Of a DNA stretch of 64,000 nucleotides, positions 17,747-26,406 are shown piece after piece. The position numbers and the translations under genes are program-made. The stretch's first letter is position 1. Each line of letters starts with the position of its first letter. The DNA comes from Shewanella gelidii (GTDB lineage: Bacteria; Pseudomonadota; Gammaproteobacteria; Enterobacterales; Shewanellaceae). The stretch covers positions 372,001 to 436,000 of the forward strand of contig NZ_BMPZ01000002.1 of NCBI RefSeq assembly GCF_014647855.1, written 5' to 3'. The notes under the pieces were generated by a model. It worked only from the letters and a program-made list of their open reading frames with translations, was not told where the DNA came from and ran no database searches.

Positions 17747-19801
17747 ATGAAGCAGTATTCAATAGCGACATTTATGGTCGCCGTTGTTTTGTTTGTATGT
17801 GTGAGTGGCTGTGAACCCAAAGTGACGCCCGAGGACATTCAACCTCTCATTGACGAGCGTAGCGAATTAATGATTGCCCCTTATGGCAGTTGGCAATCTC
17901 CATTAACCGCGCAGGATGTTTATAGTGAATCTAATGACATCAAAGAGCTGCAAAGTATCGGTGATGCCATTTACTTTACCGAATCGCGCGGCGCATGGGG
18001 GCGTGAAGTCGGTATTAAACGCCTCGAAAAAGATGGCTCTGTACAAGAGATTGTATCTCCAGATTTTAATGTTGGTTCCCGTGTCCATGAATATGGTGGT
18101 GCACCGTTTCTCGCCATTGGAAATAGCTTGTTTGTAACGAAGAAGAGTGACCAGCTCTTGTATCGTCTGGCGCCCAATCAAGTGGATGTGCCTTTAACGC
18201 CCTATGGCACTCGCCACAGTAGTTGTTTGAGTTACACCAAAGGCTCTCGCATTATTTGTGTACGAGAAGATCATCGAGAAAAGGGCATGCCCAAGGCTAG
18301 TTTGGTGAAGATAAATCTTAATTTTGCTGGAGAAGGAGAGCCTTTCTTTTCGGGCCATGATTTTATTACGTCGCCAGTGATCTCCGATGATAATACTCAG
18401 CTTGCTTGGATCACTTGGGATTACCCCAATATGCCGTGGGACAACACCCAGCTATGGCTAGCAGATTTAGATCGGCGTGGCCAAATGCAAAATCCACGTC
18501 AAATCAAAATGCCGAAGCAAGGTGCGATCAATCAGCCGCAGTTTAGTCCTGATGGGCAATTATTTTTTGTCGCTGACTTCGACAATTGGTGGAATATTTA
18601 CCGAGTTAATGAGGATGAAAGTGTTGAAAACGTCTATCCAATACAAGCGGAATTTGCCAGTGCGCAATGGAAGTTAGGCAATAGCCACTACGCATTTGAA
18701 GATGCAAACACGATTGTTGCCCACATGGTTCAAGATGGTTTTTCGCAGCTGATTCGAGTCCATGTTGCAGAGCATATCGTTGAACCTATCGCCACGGATT
18801 TTGGCGACATCTCCCATATTATTAGTGGTGACGGCTCCATTTATTTTATTGGCGCAAAAATTACGCCGGAGAAGGGGATTTATAAAGTCAGTGGCCGCGG
18901 TACCGAGTTAATCTATGCGCCAGACCTTGCTAAGCTTGATCCTGAATATGTAACACGCCCTGAAACGGTTCGCTTTAAAACGGGTGAAAATGAATTCGCT
19001 TATGGTTACTTCTACGCGCCGAGAAACCCGCTTTACACTTCTCCCAATGATGCCCGTCCTCCCTTGATTGTGATGTTGCATGGAGGACCGACGTCAAAGT
19101 CTAGCTTGTCGTATCGCAGTGATATTCAATTTTGGACCAGCCGTGGCTATGCCATATTTGATTTGAACTATCGTGGTAGTACTGGCTTTGGCCGCGACTA
19201 TCGTCATAGCTTGTATGGTCGTTGGGGCGTAGCCGATGTAGAAGATGCGACGAATGCAGTAAAGTATTTAGCGAACAAAGGCTGGATTGATCCAACTAAA
19301 GCTGCAATTCGCGGAGCCAGTGCCGCAGGGTTAACCGTGCTGTCTACATTAGCTCATTCACACGTATTTAAAGCGGGGGTGAGCTATTCGGGGGTGAGCG
19401 ATATGCAGCAGCTAGATAACGATACCCATAAATTTGAAACCAGTTACCTCGAGCGTTTAGTCGGGCCATTGCCTCAGGCAGAACAAGCATATTTCGACCG
19501 TTCACCGATCCACCATTTAGACCAGTTTGAAGAGCCTATATTGCTGCTGCAAGGTTTAAAAGACCCTGTGGTACCTGCGATTCAGTCTGAGCAGATCTAT
19601 CAAGCGCTGAAACAACGTGGTGTACCAACTGCATATCTAACATTTGCCGATGAAGGCCATGGTTATTGGGGGATTCAAAACCGCATTAAGAGCTTATATG
19701 CGGAATTGTCTTTCTTCAGTCAGGTCTTTGGGATCCAACCGGCTGATGATATCGAGCCATTGATCCTCGACAATGTTGAGCAGTTGGGTCAGCGTCAATA
19801 A
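17747..19801 (+). CDS. S9 family prolyl-oligopeptidase-like lipoprotein
   Basis: A 684-residue serine peptidase. The N-terminal hydrophobic segment ends in a lipobox (VSGC, Cys22), so the protein is exported and anchored by lipid. Residues about 50-410 form the beta-propeller that gates substrates (repeats with SPDGQLFFVAD). The C-terminal alpha/beta-hydrolase domain has HGGP, the nucleophile Ser525 in RGASAAG, Asp606 in LKDPV and His638 in DEGHGY. The usual GGSAGG elbow reads GASAAG, a mild variant. It should clip short peptides in the periplasm. Confidence 0.9.
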   Translation: MKQYSIATFMVAVVLFVCVSGCEPKVTPEDIQPLIDERSELMIAPYGSWQSPLTAQDVYSESNDIKELQSIGDAIYFTESRGAWGREVGIKRLEKDGSVQEIVSPDFNVGSRVHEYGGAPFLAIGNSLFVTKKSDQLLYRLAPNQVDVPLTPYGTRHSSCLSYTKGSRIICVREDHREKGMPKASLVKINLNFAGEGEPFFSGHDFITSPVISDDNTQLAWITWDYPNMPWDNTQLWLADLDRRGQMQNPRQIKMPKQGAINQPQFSPDGQLFFVADFDNWWNIYRVNEDESVENVYPIQAEFASAQWKLGNSHYAFEDANTIVAHMVQDGFSQLIRVHVAEHIVEPIATDFGDISHIISGDGSIYFIGAKITPEKGIYKVSGRGTELIYAPDLAKLDPEYVTRPETVRFKTGENEFAYGYFYAPRNPLYTSPNDARPPLIVMLHGGPTSKSSLSYRSDIQFWTSRGYAIFDLNYRGSTGFGRDYRHSLYGRWGVADVEDATNAVKYLANKGWIDPTKAAIRGASAAGLTVLSTLAHSHVFKAGVSYSGVSDMQQLDNDTHKFETSYLERLVGPLPQAEQAYFDRSPIHHLDQFEEPILLLQGLKDPVVPAIQSEQIYQALKQRGVPTAYLTFADEGHGYWGIQNRIKSLYAELSFFSQVFGIQPADDIEPLILDNVEQLGQRQ

Positions 19802-19964
19802 CTTCCTTTCAGGCTGGTGCTCGCTGTACCAGCTAAATGTGCTTCATGTCATTTCTTGTTACTGCATCTTCATGATATAAATACGTTTTAGGGAAGTCTG
19901 TCCGGCCTTTTATGGTATTGGGTTCGGTCAGATTGCTGATTTGCAAGCATTAGGGAGAGTCTCT

Positions 19965-20279
19965 GTGATTATCACAAACACTGAAGAAGTCACCGGTAAG
20001 AAGATTGTAAAATGCCTCGGAGTGGTCTCTGGCAGCACTGTGCGTGCAAAGCATGTAGGCCGAGATATTATGGCAGGTTTAAAGAATATTGTAGGTGGCG
20101 AGCTCAGAGGATACACAGAGCTACTCACCGAGGCGCGGGATGAAGCGATGGAGCGGATGCAGTCGCAGGCAACTCAACTTGGTGCCAATGCTGTGGTCAA
20201 TGTTCGCTTTTCTACCTCATCTGTTGCAGCTGGTGCATCAGAAATCTATATCTATGGCACAGCAGTCGTGATTGAGTGA
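19965..20279 (+). CDS. YbjQ (DUF74) family protein
   Basis: A 104-residue cytoplasmic protein. The family core is clear: a conserved CLGVVSGS strand, DIMAGLKNIVGGELRGYTELL, the helix ARDEAMERMQSQA, LGANAVVNV and a final YGTAVV strand. I chose the GTG at 19965, which has a GGGAG site and makes the length agree with YbjQ of E. coli. An earlier in-frame ATG at 19941 is possible. The role of the family is unknown; oligomeric metal- or ligand-binding rings have been proposed. It is the first of three close genes: YbjQ, YbjQ with a membrane anchor, and an M48 peptidase. Confidence 0.85.
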   Translation: MIITNTEEVTGKKIVKCLGVVSGSTVRAKHVGRDIMAGLKNIVGGELRGYTELLTEARDEAMERMQSQATQLGANAVVNVRFSTSSVAAGASEIYIYGTAVVIE

Positions 20280-20288
20280 GGCTAGATT

Positions 20289-20735
20289 ATGATTGAGTTA
20301 GGTATTTTTCTGACTTTGTTCTGCCTTGGTTTTTTTGTTGGATCTTATGCCGAGAAGCAGCATTACAAATCAATTGTCGAGCGTGAACAGAAATTCATGC
20401 ATTTAGTCACTACCAGCAGTAAACGCCCTGTGGGTGATATAGGGGCGGTGCGTAAAACCCATCTGGTACGCGGCAATGCGGTGATTTCAGTGGACTACTT
20501 TAAGCGTATTATCGCGGGGCTTAGAGCCATTGTTGGCGGCAATGTCAGCTCCTATGAAACCCTGTTAGACAGGTCGCGCCGTGAGGCTATTTTGCGTTTA
20601 AAAGAAAGCTGCCCCAGCGCCTCGCAAATTATCAATCTACGCATTGAAACCTCATCTGTATTTAAAGGCGCCAAAGATCAAACCGGATCGGTTGAAATAC
20701 TTGCCTACGGCACAGCCATTTACGCTGAAAAATAA
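20289..20735 (+). CDS. Membrane-anchored YbjQ/DUF74 paralogue
   Basis: A 148-residue protein. Residues 4-20 form one membrane span, a short linker follows (about 21-55), then a second YbjQ domain (YFKRIIAGLRAIVGGNVSSYETLL, REAILRLKE, closing LAYGTAI). It starts nine bases after the first YbjQ gene with GAGG upstream, and the M48 gene begins two bases after it. A soluble and a tethered copy side by side suggest a mixed ring held at the membrane. This is inference. Confidence 0.8.
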   Translation: MIELGIFLTLFCLGFFVGSYAEKQHYKSIVEREQKFMHLVTTSSKRPVGDIGAVRKTHLVRGNAVISVDYFKRIIAGLRAIVGGNVSSYETLLDRSRREAILRLKESCPSASQIINLRIETSSVFKGAKDQTGSVEILAYGTAIYAEK

Positions 20736-20737
20736 CC

Positions 20738-21559
20738 ATGGAGTATCAGCCAGGGTTACCCGAGCACAATGACAATATTAGCCATAAGCACCCACTCATG
20801 GAGTTTGCACTGCTTCTTGGTGGTCTCAGTGTTGTGGCTTTTGTTGTTTATTTGCTACTGGGTTTGGCAGTGGATCTGGTGGCCGAGCATATTTCACCTG
20901 AGCAAGAGCTGCAATGGTTTAAGCGCAATTCGGTTGATGTGATAGCCAGCTCTATGTTGGATCATGGCGGTGAAGCCAAGCGAATTGATTCAGCCCTGTT
21001 TCAAGGCTTAAAACAGTGCTTAGACGTCGATTACCCGCTGCAGTTGTGGCTGGTGAAAAGTGAGAAGGTCAATGCCCTAGCCGTGCCCGGCGATGATGTG
21101 TTTGTGTATCAAGGTCTAGTGGATGCCGTGCAATCTGAAAATGGCCTTGCTTTTGTACTAGCCCATGAAATTGCCCATTTTCAGCAACGGGATCATCTCA
21201 AAGGCATTGGCCGCGGTTTAATACTTGCCTCACTGATGGCGGTCGTTGGTATGGGCGATGCGGCTGCTTTGGCCAACCCTGCTGCCGCATTAAGTCAGGC
21301 GCAATACTCCCAATCGCGGGAATCCTCTGCGGATGCCAAAGCGCTGCAAGCTTTGGCCTGCCACTACGGTCATGTTGGCGGCGCAACCGAGCTGTTTGAT
21401 GCCTTACTCAAGCAGGAGGGCAAGTTCGCAGAATTTGGCCATTACTTTGCTACCCACCCCAAAACCCAAGCGAGAATTGAGCAGATTCATACATGGGCGC
21501 AAAGTCGAGGCTATGGGTTTAAAGAGACAAATCCATTAAGCACGTTTGATGGAATTTAA
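20738..21559 (+). CDS. M48 family membrane metallopeptidase
   Basis: A 273-residue protein with one N-terminal membrane span (about 23-50) and a zinc peptidase domain. HEIAH at 143-147 binds zinc and catalyses cleavage; Glu195 in ESSADAKAL is the third ligand. The family (BepA, LoiP, HtpX) acts in envelope quality control. This copy lacks TPR repeats, so it is closer to LoiP or a short M48. It overlaps closely with the two YbjQ genes, which may act as its adaptor or substrate. Confidence 0.88.
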   Translation: MEYQPGLPEHNDNISHKHPLMEFALLLGGLSVVAFVVYLLLGLAVDLVAEHISPEQELQWFKRNSVDVIASSMLDHGGEAKRIDSALFQGLKQCLDVDYPLQLWLVKSEKVNALAVPGDDVFVYQGLVDAVQSENGLAFVLAHEIAHFQQRDHLKGIGRGLILASLMAVVGMGDAAALANPAAALSQAQYSQSRESSADAKALQALACHYGHVGGATELFDALLKQEGKFAEFGHYFATHPKTQARIEQIHTWAQSRGYGFKETNPLSTFDGI

Positions 21560-21636
21560 ACGACTTGTTGCTTTACTAATATAGAAGCTTATGAGGGAGG
21601 TTATCGGTGGTCATTCACAGTGACAGGATTTAAGTA

Positions 21637-21702
21637 ATGAAGAATACTTTTCTTTTGGTGTTAGTCATAACTTTGTTTGGCTGGAAGAGTTGCTTGGCAT
21701 GA
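21637..21702 (+). CDS. Possible 21-residue signal-peptide-like ORF
   Basis: ATG at 21637 with AGGA upstream encodes a basic start, a hydrophobic stretch (LLVLVITLF) and ends at TGA right after SCLA. The same frame stays open for 18 more codons after the TGA. It looks like a signal peptide whose mature part is lost, near another broken exported-protein gene. It may simply be non-coding. The stretch 21560-21877 has nothing else that I can support. Confidence 0.25.
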   Translation: MKNTFLLVLVITLFGWKSCLA

Positions 21703-21877
21703 ATCGCCACTGTGCTCAAAGGTGCGAAAGCTACGATTACAGAGGCGGTAAGGAGGTAAATTTTGATTAGAATTTACAGTGCGTCTCATAGCTATTTCTT
21801 CTATAGAGTAGATATTTTTAAACGATATAGAATCGCGGTGGGTGACACTATTAATAATGAATTGCAAGGATGGATTT

Positions 21878-22642
21878 GTGTTATCTAGAATCATTGTATT
21901 GATAATCACTGCGCTATGCTTAAGTTGTCCAGCCATGGCTAGCGATGAGAATAGCCTTGATGAAATCTAAAGGGAGTATGCAAAGCTAAACAATTTAGCT
22001 CAAAAGGGTAATGTACGAAGTCAATACGACTCCTTTATATTCGTAATTAGAAATCAGCCTCATTTAAATGAGCATTTTAATGAGGCATTCGCTTATATTA
22101 TTAGTGCTGGAAACTCAGGTTATGTAGAGGCTCAGTTCCAAATAGGGGCGTTATACCAAACTGGTCATATCTTAGATAAAAATTTAGATGTTGCGCTTAC
22201 CTGGCTTTTGGAATCTGCAAAAAATGGTCATGTTAACGCTCAAGTGATGGTCGCTAATAATTACACTTATCGCTACATGTCATCGACATTAGATGCAGAT
22301 AAGATGGAGCATTTAGAGTTAGCAAAGTTTTGGTATGAAAAGTCCATTAGCAGCTCATCTGTAAAAGCGAAAAGGCAATATGGTAACTTTCTGATGTATG
22401 TGGATATCTTTTCAGTTAAGGCTGAAAAGCTACTCAAAGAAGCATCTTCTGAGGGAGATTTACCTGCTATGAACTCCCTTGGATTAATGTATGCTTACAG
22501 GTGGGATAAGACAAATGATGAAAATTTATACCGCTTAGCTAAGTCGATATTTGAAGAGTCTATTCGCTTGGGGTACGAAAAATCTGAGAGCGATCTTGCA
22601 GAGCTTATAAATCATTTCCACAACAGAAAATTTAATCAATGA
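21878..22642 (+). pseudogene. Sel1-repeat exported protein gene broken by an in-frame stop
   Basis: A GTG at 21878, with AAGGA eight bases upstream, starts a signal peptide (hydrophobic core IIVLIITALCL, cleavage near AMA-S). TAA at 21968-21970 ends the frame at codon 31. The same frame then runs on, without another stop, for 223 codons to 22642. It encodes Sel1-type repeats: GYVEAQFQIGALYQTG, ALTWLLESAKNGHVNAQVMVA, LELAKFWYEKSI, LPAMNSLGLMYAYRW. The stop splits what is otherwise one gene of about 254 codons. The 22208 TTG could permit only a truncated, unexported protein. Sel1 proteins are usually adaptor-like. The gene is AT-rich. Confidence 0.75.
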
Positions 22643-23024
22643 GTTATTAGGGCACGGAATCGATTTTAGTGTCAAAAAGCAATATCTAAGTAAACCATAA
22701 ACACTAGTTTACTTTAGCTGATGCGAACATATCTTGCTGCCTGATAAAATAACGAAGACAGCAACAGTTACCATTTGCTTTCAGCGAGGAATTTCTGTGA
22801 CTTACCTTCCTCGACCAGCTTTCATCCAGTCCATATAGCGACTCTAGCTTTTACCTAACTTCGGCCAAATCCCTCAAGACGCCTTCAGCCACCAGTTGCG
22901 AATTTGGGCGAGAATGGTATAGTGTCGCGCTTAATTTTTCCCCTATATTTACTTTCGATGGCGTGTGCAGCACTGGGCGCTAGGCCTGTGGCTATCGATA
23001 AAAACCTAAAGTTGGATAAGTACC
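22643..23024. other. Intergenic region before ybiT
   Basis: A 382-base stretch between the broken Sel1 gene and ybiT. No gene, RNA or clear terminator was recognised. Confidence 0.5.
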
Positions 23025-24620
23025 TTGATCACAACAGCAAATATCACCATGCAATTTGGCGCTAAGCCATTGTTTGAGAACATTTCAGTTAAATTTGGCG
23101 GCGGCAATCGCTATGGTTTGATTGGCGCCAATGGCTGCGGCAAATCAACCTTTATGAAGATTTTAAGCGGCGAGCTTGAGCCAACTGCTGGCAATGTTTC
23201 TTTAGATGTAAATGAGCGCCTTGGTAAGTTGAATCAGGATCAGTTTGCTTATGAGCAATACTCAGTGATTGATACGGTGATCATGGGTCACAAAGAGCTT
23301 TGGGAAGTCAAGCAAGAACGTGATCGCATTTATGCTTTGCCAGAAATGAGCGAAGAAGACGGCATCAAAGTATCTGAGCTTGAAATGGAATTTGCTGAGA
23401 TGGACGGATATACCGCAGAGTCTCGCGCCGGTGAATTGTTACTCGGTGTCGGGATCCCGGTAGAACAGCATTTTGGCCCGATGAGTGAGATTGCACCCGG
23501 TTGGAAGCTGCGTGTACTGCTATCTCAAGCACTGTTTTCCGATCCTGATTTATTGCTTCTTGATGAACCGACCAACAACTTGGACATTGATACAATTCGT
23601 TGGCTACAAGACACGCTAAATCAGCGTAATAGCACCATGATCATCATTTCGCATGACCGATACTTTTTAAACTCGGTTTGCACCCATATGGCTGATTTGG
23701 ATTACGGTGAGCTTCGAGTTTATCCGGGTAACTACGATGAGTACATGATGGCTGCTTCTCAAGCTCGTGAGAAGTTAATGTCTGAAAATGCGAAGAAGAA
23801 AGCTCAGATTGCTGAGCTACAAGGCTTCGTGGCTCGTTTCTCTGCCAACGCTTCAAAAGCGAAACAGGCAACGTCTCGTGCCCGTCAAATTGACAAAATT
23901 AAACTTGATGAAGTCAAAGCCTCGAGCCGCGTCAATCCATTTATTCGCTTTGAGCAGGAAAAGAAGCTCTTCCGCAACGCTTTGGTAATTGAAAACCTAA
24001 GCAAAGGGTTCGATGAAGGTCCATTGTTTAAAGACTTTAATTTAATTGCTGAAGTGGGTGAACGCATTGCGATATTGGGTGAGAACGGCGTGGGTAAAAC
24101 AACCATGCTGCGTACTCTTATTCATGATTTGCCACAGGATGAAGGGACGATTCAATGGTCAGAGAACCATGCGATTGGTTATTATGCCCAAGATCATGCT
24201 TCTGACTTTGAGAACGATATGACCCTGTTTGACTGGATGAGCCAGTGGCGCAAACCCGAAGATGATGACCAATCTGTTCGCGGATATTTAGGTCGTATGC
24301 TATTTAGCTCGGACGATATTAAGAAGTCAGTTAAAGTCTTATCTGGTGGTGAGCAAGGTCGTATGCTGTTTGGTAAGATGATCATGCAAAAGCCAAATAT
24401 TTTAGTGATGGATGAACCGACCAACCACTTAGATATGGAATCGATTGAGTCGCTCAATAACGCGCTTGAAATGTACGAAGGTACACTATTATTTGTCAGC
24501 CATGACCGTGCATTTGTATCCTCTCTTGCCAACCGGATTATCGAAATTACCTCTGAAGGTGTTACCGACTTTAAAGGAACCTATGATGAGTTCCTGAAAA
24601 GCAAAGGTGTTGATGAGTAG
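23025..24620 (+). CDS. ybiT: ABC-F family ATPase YbiT
   Basis: A 531-residue cytoplasmic protein with two ATP-binding cassettes and no membrane part. The first has Walker [10 protein letters not shown] and Walker [13 protein letters not shown]; the second has GENGVGKTT, signature LSGGEQGR and [10 protein letters not shown]. The arm and linker region (about 240-300, rich in Lys/Ala/Gln) fits the P-site tRNA-interaction motif of ABC-F translation factors. The length equals E. coli YbiT at 530. The start is TTG at 23025, as homology to the MLVSSNVTMQFG N-terminus suggests; the next ATG is at 23049. It likely binds the ribosomal E site and modulates translation. Confidence 0.92.
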   Translation: MITTANITMQFGAKPLFENISVKFGGGNRYGLIGANGCGKSTFMKILSGELEPTAGNVSLDVNERLGKLNQDQFAYEQYSVIDTVIMGHKELWEVKQERDRIYALPEMSEEDGIKVSELEMEFAEMDGYTAESRAGELLLGVGIPVEQHFGPMSEIAPGWKLRVLLSQALFSDPDLLLLDEPTNNLDIDTIRWLQDTLNQRNSTMIIISHDRYFLNSVCTHMADLDYGELRVYPGNYDEYMMAASQAREKLMSENAKKKAQIAELQGFVARFSANASKAKQATSRARQIDKIKLDEVKASSRVNPFIRFEQEKKLFRNALVIENLSKGFDEGPLFKDFNLIAEVGERIAILGENGVGKTTMLRTLIHDLPQDEGTIQWSENHAIGYYAQDHASDFENDMTLFDWMSQWRKPEDDDQSVRGYLGRMLFSSDDIKKSVKVLSGGEQGRMLFGKMIMQKPNILVMDEPTNHLDMESIESLNNALEMYEGTLLFVSHDRAFVSSLANRIIEITSEGVTDFKGTYDEFLKSKGVDE

Positions 24621-24647
24621 AGAAGCTTGGCTGAAATAAACGACTAA

Positions 24648-24679
24648 TTAAAAGCGAGCACAATTGTGCTCGCTTTTAA
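24648..24679. terminator. 32-bp perfect palindrome, bidirectional terminator
   Basis: TTAAAAGCGAGCACAA is followed directly by its exact complement, with A and T runs at the ends. It sits between the convergent ybiT and coiled-coil genes and can serve both. Confidence 0.88.
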
Positions 24680-24689
24680 ATGGCGTAAT

Positions 24690-25682
24690 TTAATTTGCGC
24701 ACCGCCATTGAACAGTGCTCGCGATCATTTTACCTAGTGCATCAGAGCCTGCATTGTTTTGTGCCCAGGATCGACCATGGGCCTCAGGAGGTGTACCGGG
24801 TGACTCGCAAGATGTTGGGCCTTGGCAGTAACCACAAACGTTGCCACAGGTTCCGCTCCATGATGATACCGTGGTGTAGCCGAGTTCTTGGCAAATTAGC
24901 TCTGCATGGTAACGACCTGCGTTATCTGCGGACACCCATGCTTGGTTGCTATCTGCTTCGCAAACTACATAACGTGAACCAGTTCCGATGTCGTTACCAC
25001 GATCACATTGCTGAGCGCCATGGTAACTCTCAAGAGTTGATACTCTGCCTTCCAAGGCATCTTGCCTTAGACCCATACCAGCGATTTCAGCGTCAAGTGT
25101 GTTAAACCCCGTTTGCAACGCCACGATAGAGGACTCTGCAGTTTCTAAAGCGGCATTGAGGTCATCTAAGCTTGAAGCCAAACTGGCAATTCTTGCTGAA
25201 GTTGAAGCATCTAAAGCCGACAAATCACCAGCTAGCGCATCCAGTTCGGCTTGTAAGTTTGCCTGAGTTTCGGCAATTGCTATTTCGATACTGGCAATTT
25301 GATTTTGGATTTGCGTGAACCTATCTAGTAGATTGTTATAGTCAGTTTCGTGGCGAATAATCAGCGTGGCTAAATCATCTGATAACTCTTCAGTTGTGTT
25401 TAGAATTGATTGGATTTGTAACACTTGAGCAGCTAAGTCCATGCGGGTAGTTGCCATATCAGACTTTAAAGTTGCGACTTCGCTTTCAAGTGTTTCTACA
25501 CGCCCTTCAATTGTATCAACACGTCCATCAAGTTCAGAAATTGCTGCACTATTATTCTGAATTTCTTCATTCAGTTGTTGAAACGGTTTGCCATTAACTT
25601 GAATTACCTTATCTTTTCCAGCATATGCGGTTAGTGAGAGGGTTGATGCAATAACCACTAACAAAAGTTTCCGTACTAACAT
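24690..25682 (-). CDS. Secreted coiled-coil protein with eight-cysteine C-terminal domain
   Basis: A 330-residue protein. A signal peptide (KLLLVVIASTLSLTAYA) is followed by a long heptad-rich coiled coil, residues about 40-220 (for example ELDGRVDTIEGRVETLESEVATL). The last 105 residues form a compact domain with eight Cys at regular places (QQC, VVC, LIC, GTC, NVC, GYC, TSC and WRC), which suggests four disulfides outside the cytoplasm. ATG 25682 has an AAGGG site; ATG 25697 is five codons earlier. I do not recognise the Cys domain. A trimeric or fibrous surface protein with a binding head is a reasonable guess. Confidence 0.7.
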   Translation of the reverse strand: MLVRKLLLVVIASTLSLTAYAGKDKVIQVNGKPFQQLNEEIQNNSAAISELDGRVDTIEGRVETLESEVATLKSDMATTRMDLAAQVLQIQSILNTTEELSDDLATLIIRHETDYNNLLDRFTQIQNQIASIEIAIAETQANLQAELDALAGDLSALDASTSARIASLASSLDDLNAALETAESSIVALQTGFNTLDAEIAGMGLRQDALEGRVSTLESYHGAQQCDRGNDIGTGSRYVVCEADSNQAWVSADNAGRYHAELICQELGYTTVSSWSGTCGNVCGYCQGPTSCESPGTPPEAHGRSWAQNNAGSDALGKMIASTVQWRCAN

Positions 25683-26406
25683 GTTCTTGCCCTTCATTTA
25701 TTGAATTTGGGAATGACTCAACATCTCGATTAATACATTGATTTGTTGATGCTCATGCTCTGTTCTGTCCAAGTGCCAATTAATTGGCGCAAAATAAATA
25801 TAGGAGTTGATGGCAATTGTTACAAGAATGTGAGGGCGATGCGTTGTATTTGGCTTTAGTTTATTTTCAGGAATTTAATTGCCTGCATAAGCTGCTGATA
25901 TTAAGTGGTTTATGTTTTTTGCAAGTCGCTAAATAAGATTGAGTACATTTGCTCGAGAAGGTTTAAATATTATGGAGAAAATGCAGGGGATATATATTTA
26001 CTTATGCTTTACATAAGCTTAGTTGATTTTCGTATAGTTCAAAATGTTATGTTGCTTTTTGTGCTTATGCTAAATAAGTCTTTAGCATTATCCTTGTAAT
26101 ACTAAGTAGAACTAAGCAGCATAAAAACGTTAAGGAGTTGTATCTGTTTGCAAAAAGGGCGAGATGTGTTTCCTTAAGAGATTTTACTGATAATTAATGG
26201 TTTGAATATTTATTATTTGCCAATTGAACTTTTCATCTTAATTGTCTTTTCTTAAAGTGTGTTCACTTCTTTTTTTCGAATAAAAAAGCCCTCAAACTTA
26301 ATTTTAAGGGCTTTGACTAATCTGAACTTTAAATTCTCTATTAATAAAATTAAGGTACTAGTTCTAGCGTATTCATCGTTTTATTATGAATGCGCCAATT
26401 GGAAAA
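25683..26406. other. AT-rich 0.7-kb intergenic region
   Basis: This gap separates the coiled-coil gene and the aminopeptidase gene. It is strongly AT-rich. The short reading frames in it (for example 25905-26099) have no ribosome site or known motif. It holds the promoter of the coiled-coil gene and, at 26282, the terminator of the aminopeptidase gene. Confidence 0.55.
26282..26314 (-). terminator. Terminator of the M17 aminopeptidase gene
   Basis: AAAGCCCT (26285-26292) pairs with AGGGCTTT (26307-26314). Read leftward, the stem is followed by a run of six T. It lies about 90 bases beyond the stop of the gene. Confidence 0.7.

Noticed and set aside
25905-26099. 64-codon forward frame rich in hydrophobic residues
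   Set aside because: No ribosome site, AT-rich spacer, and no sign of conservation.
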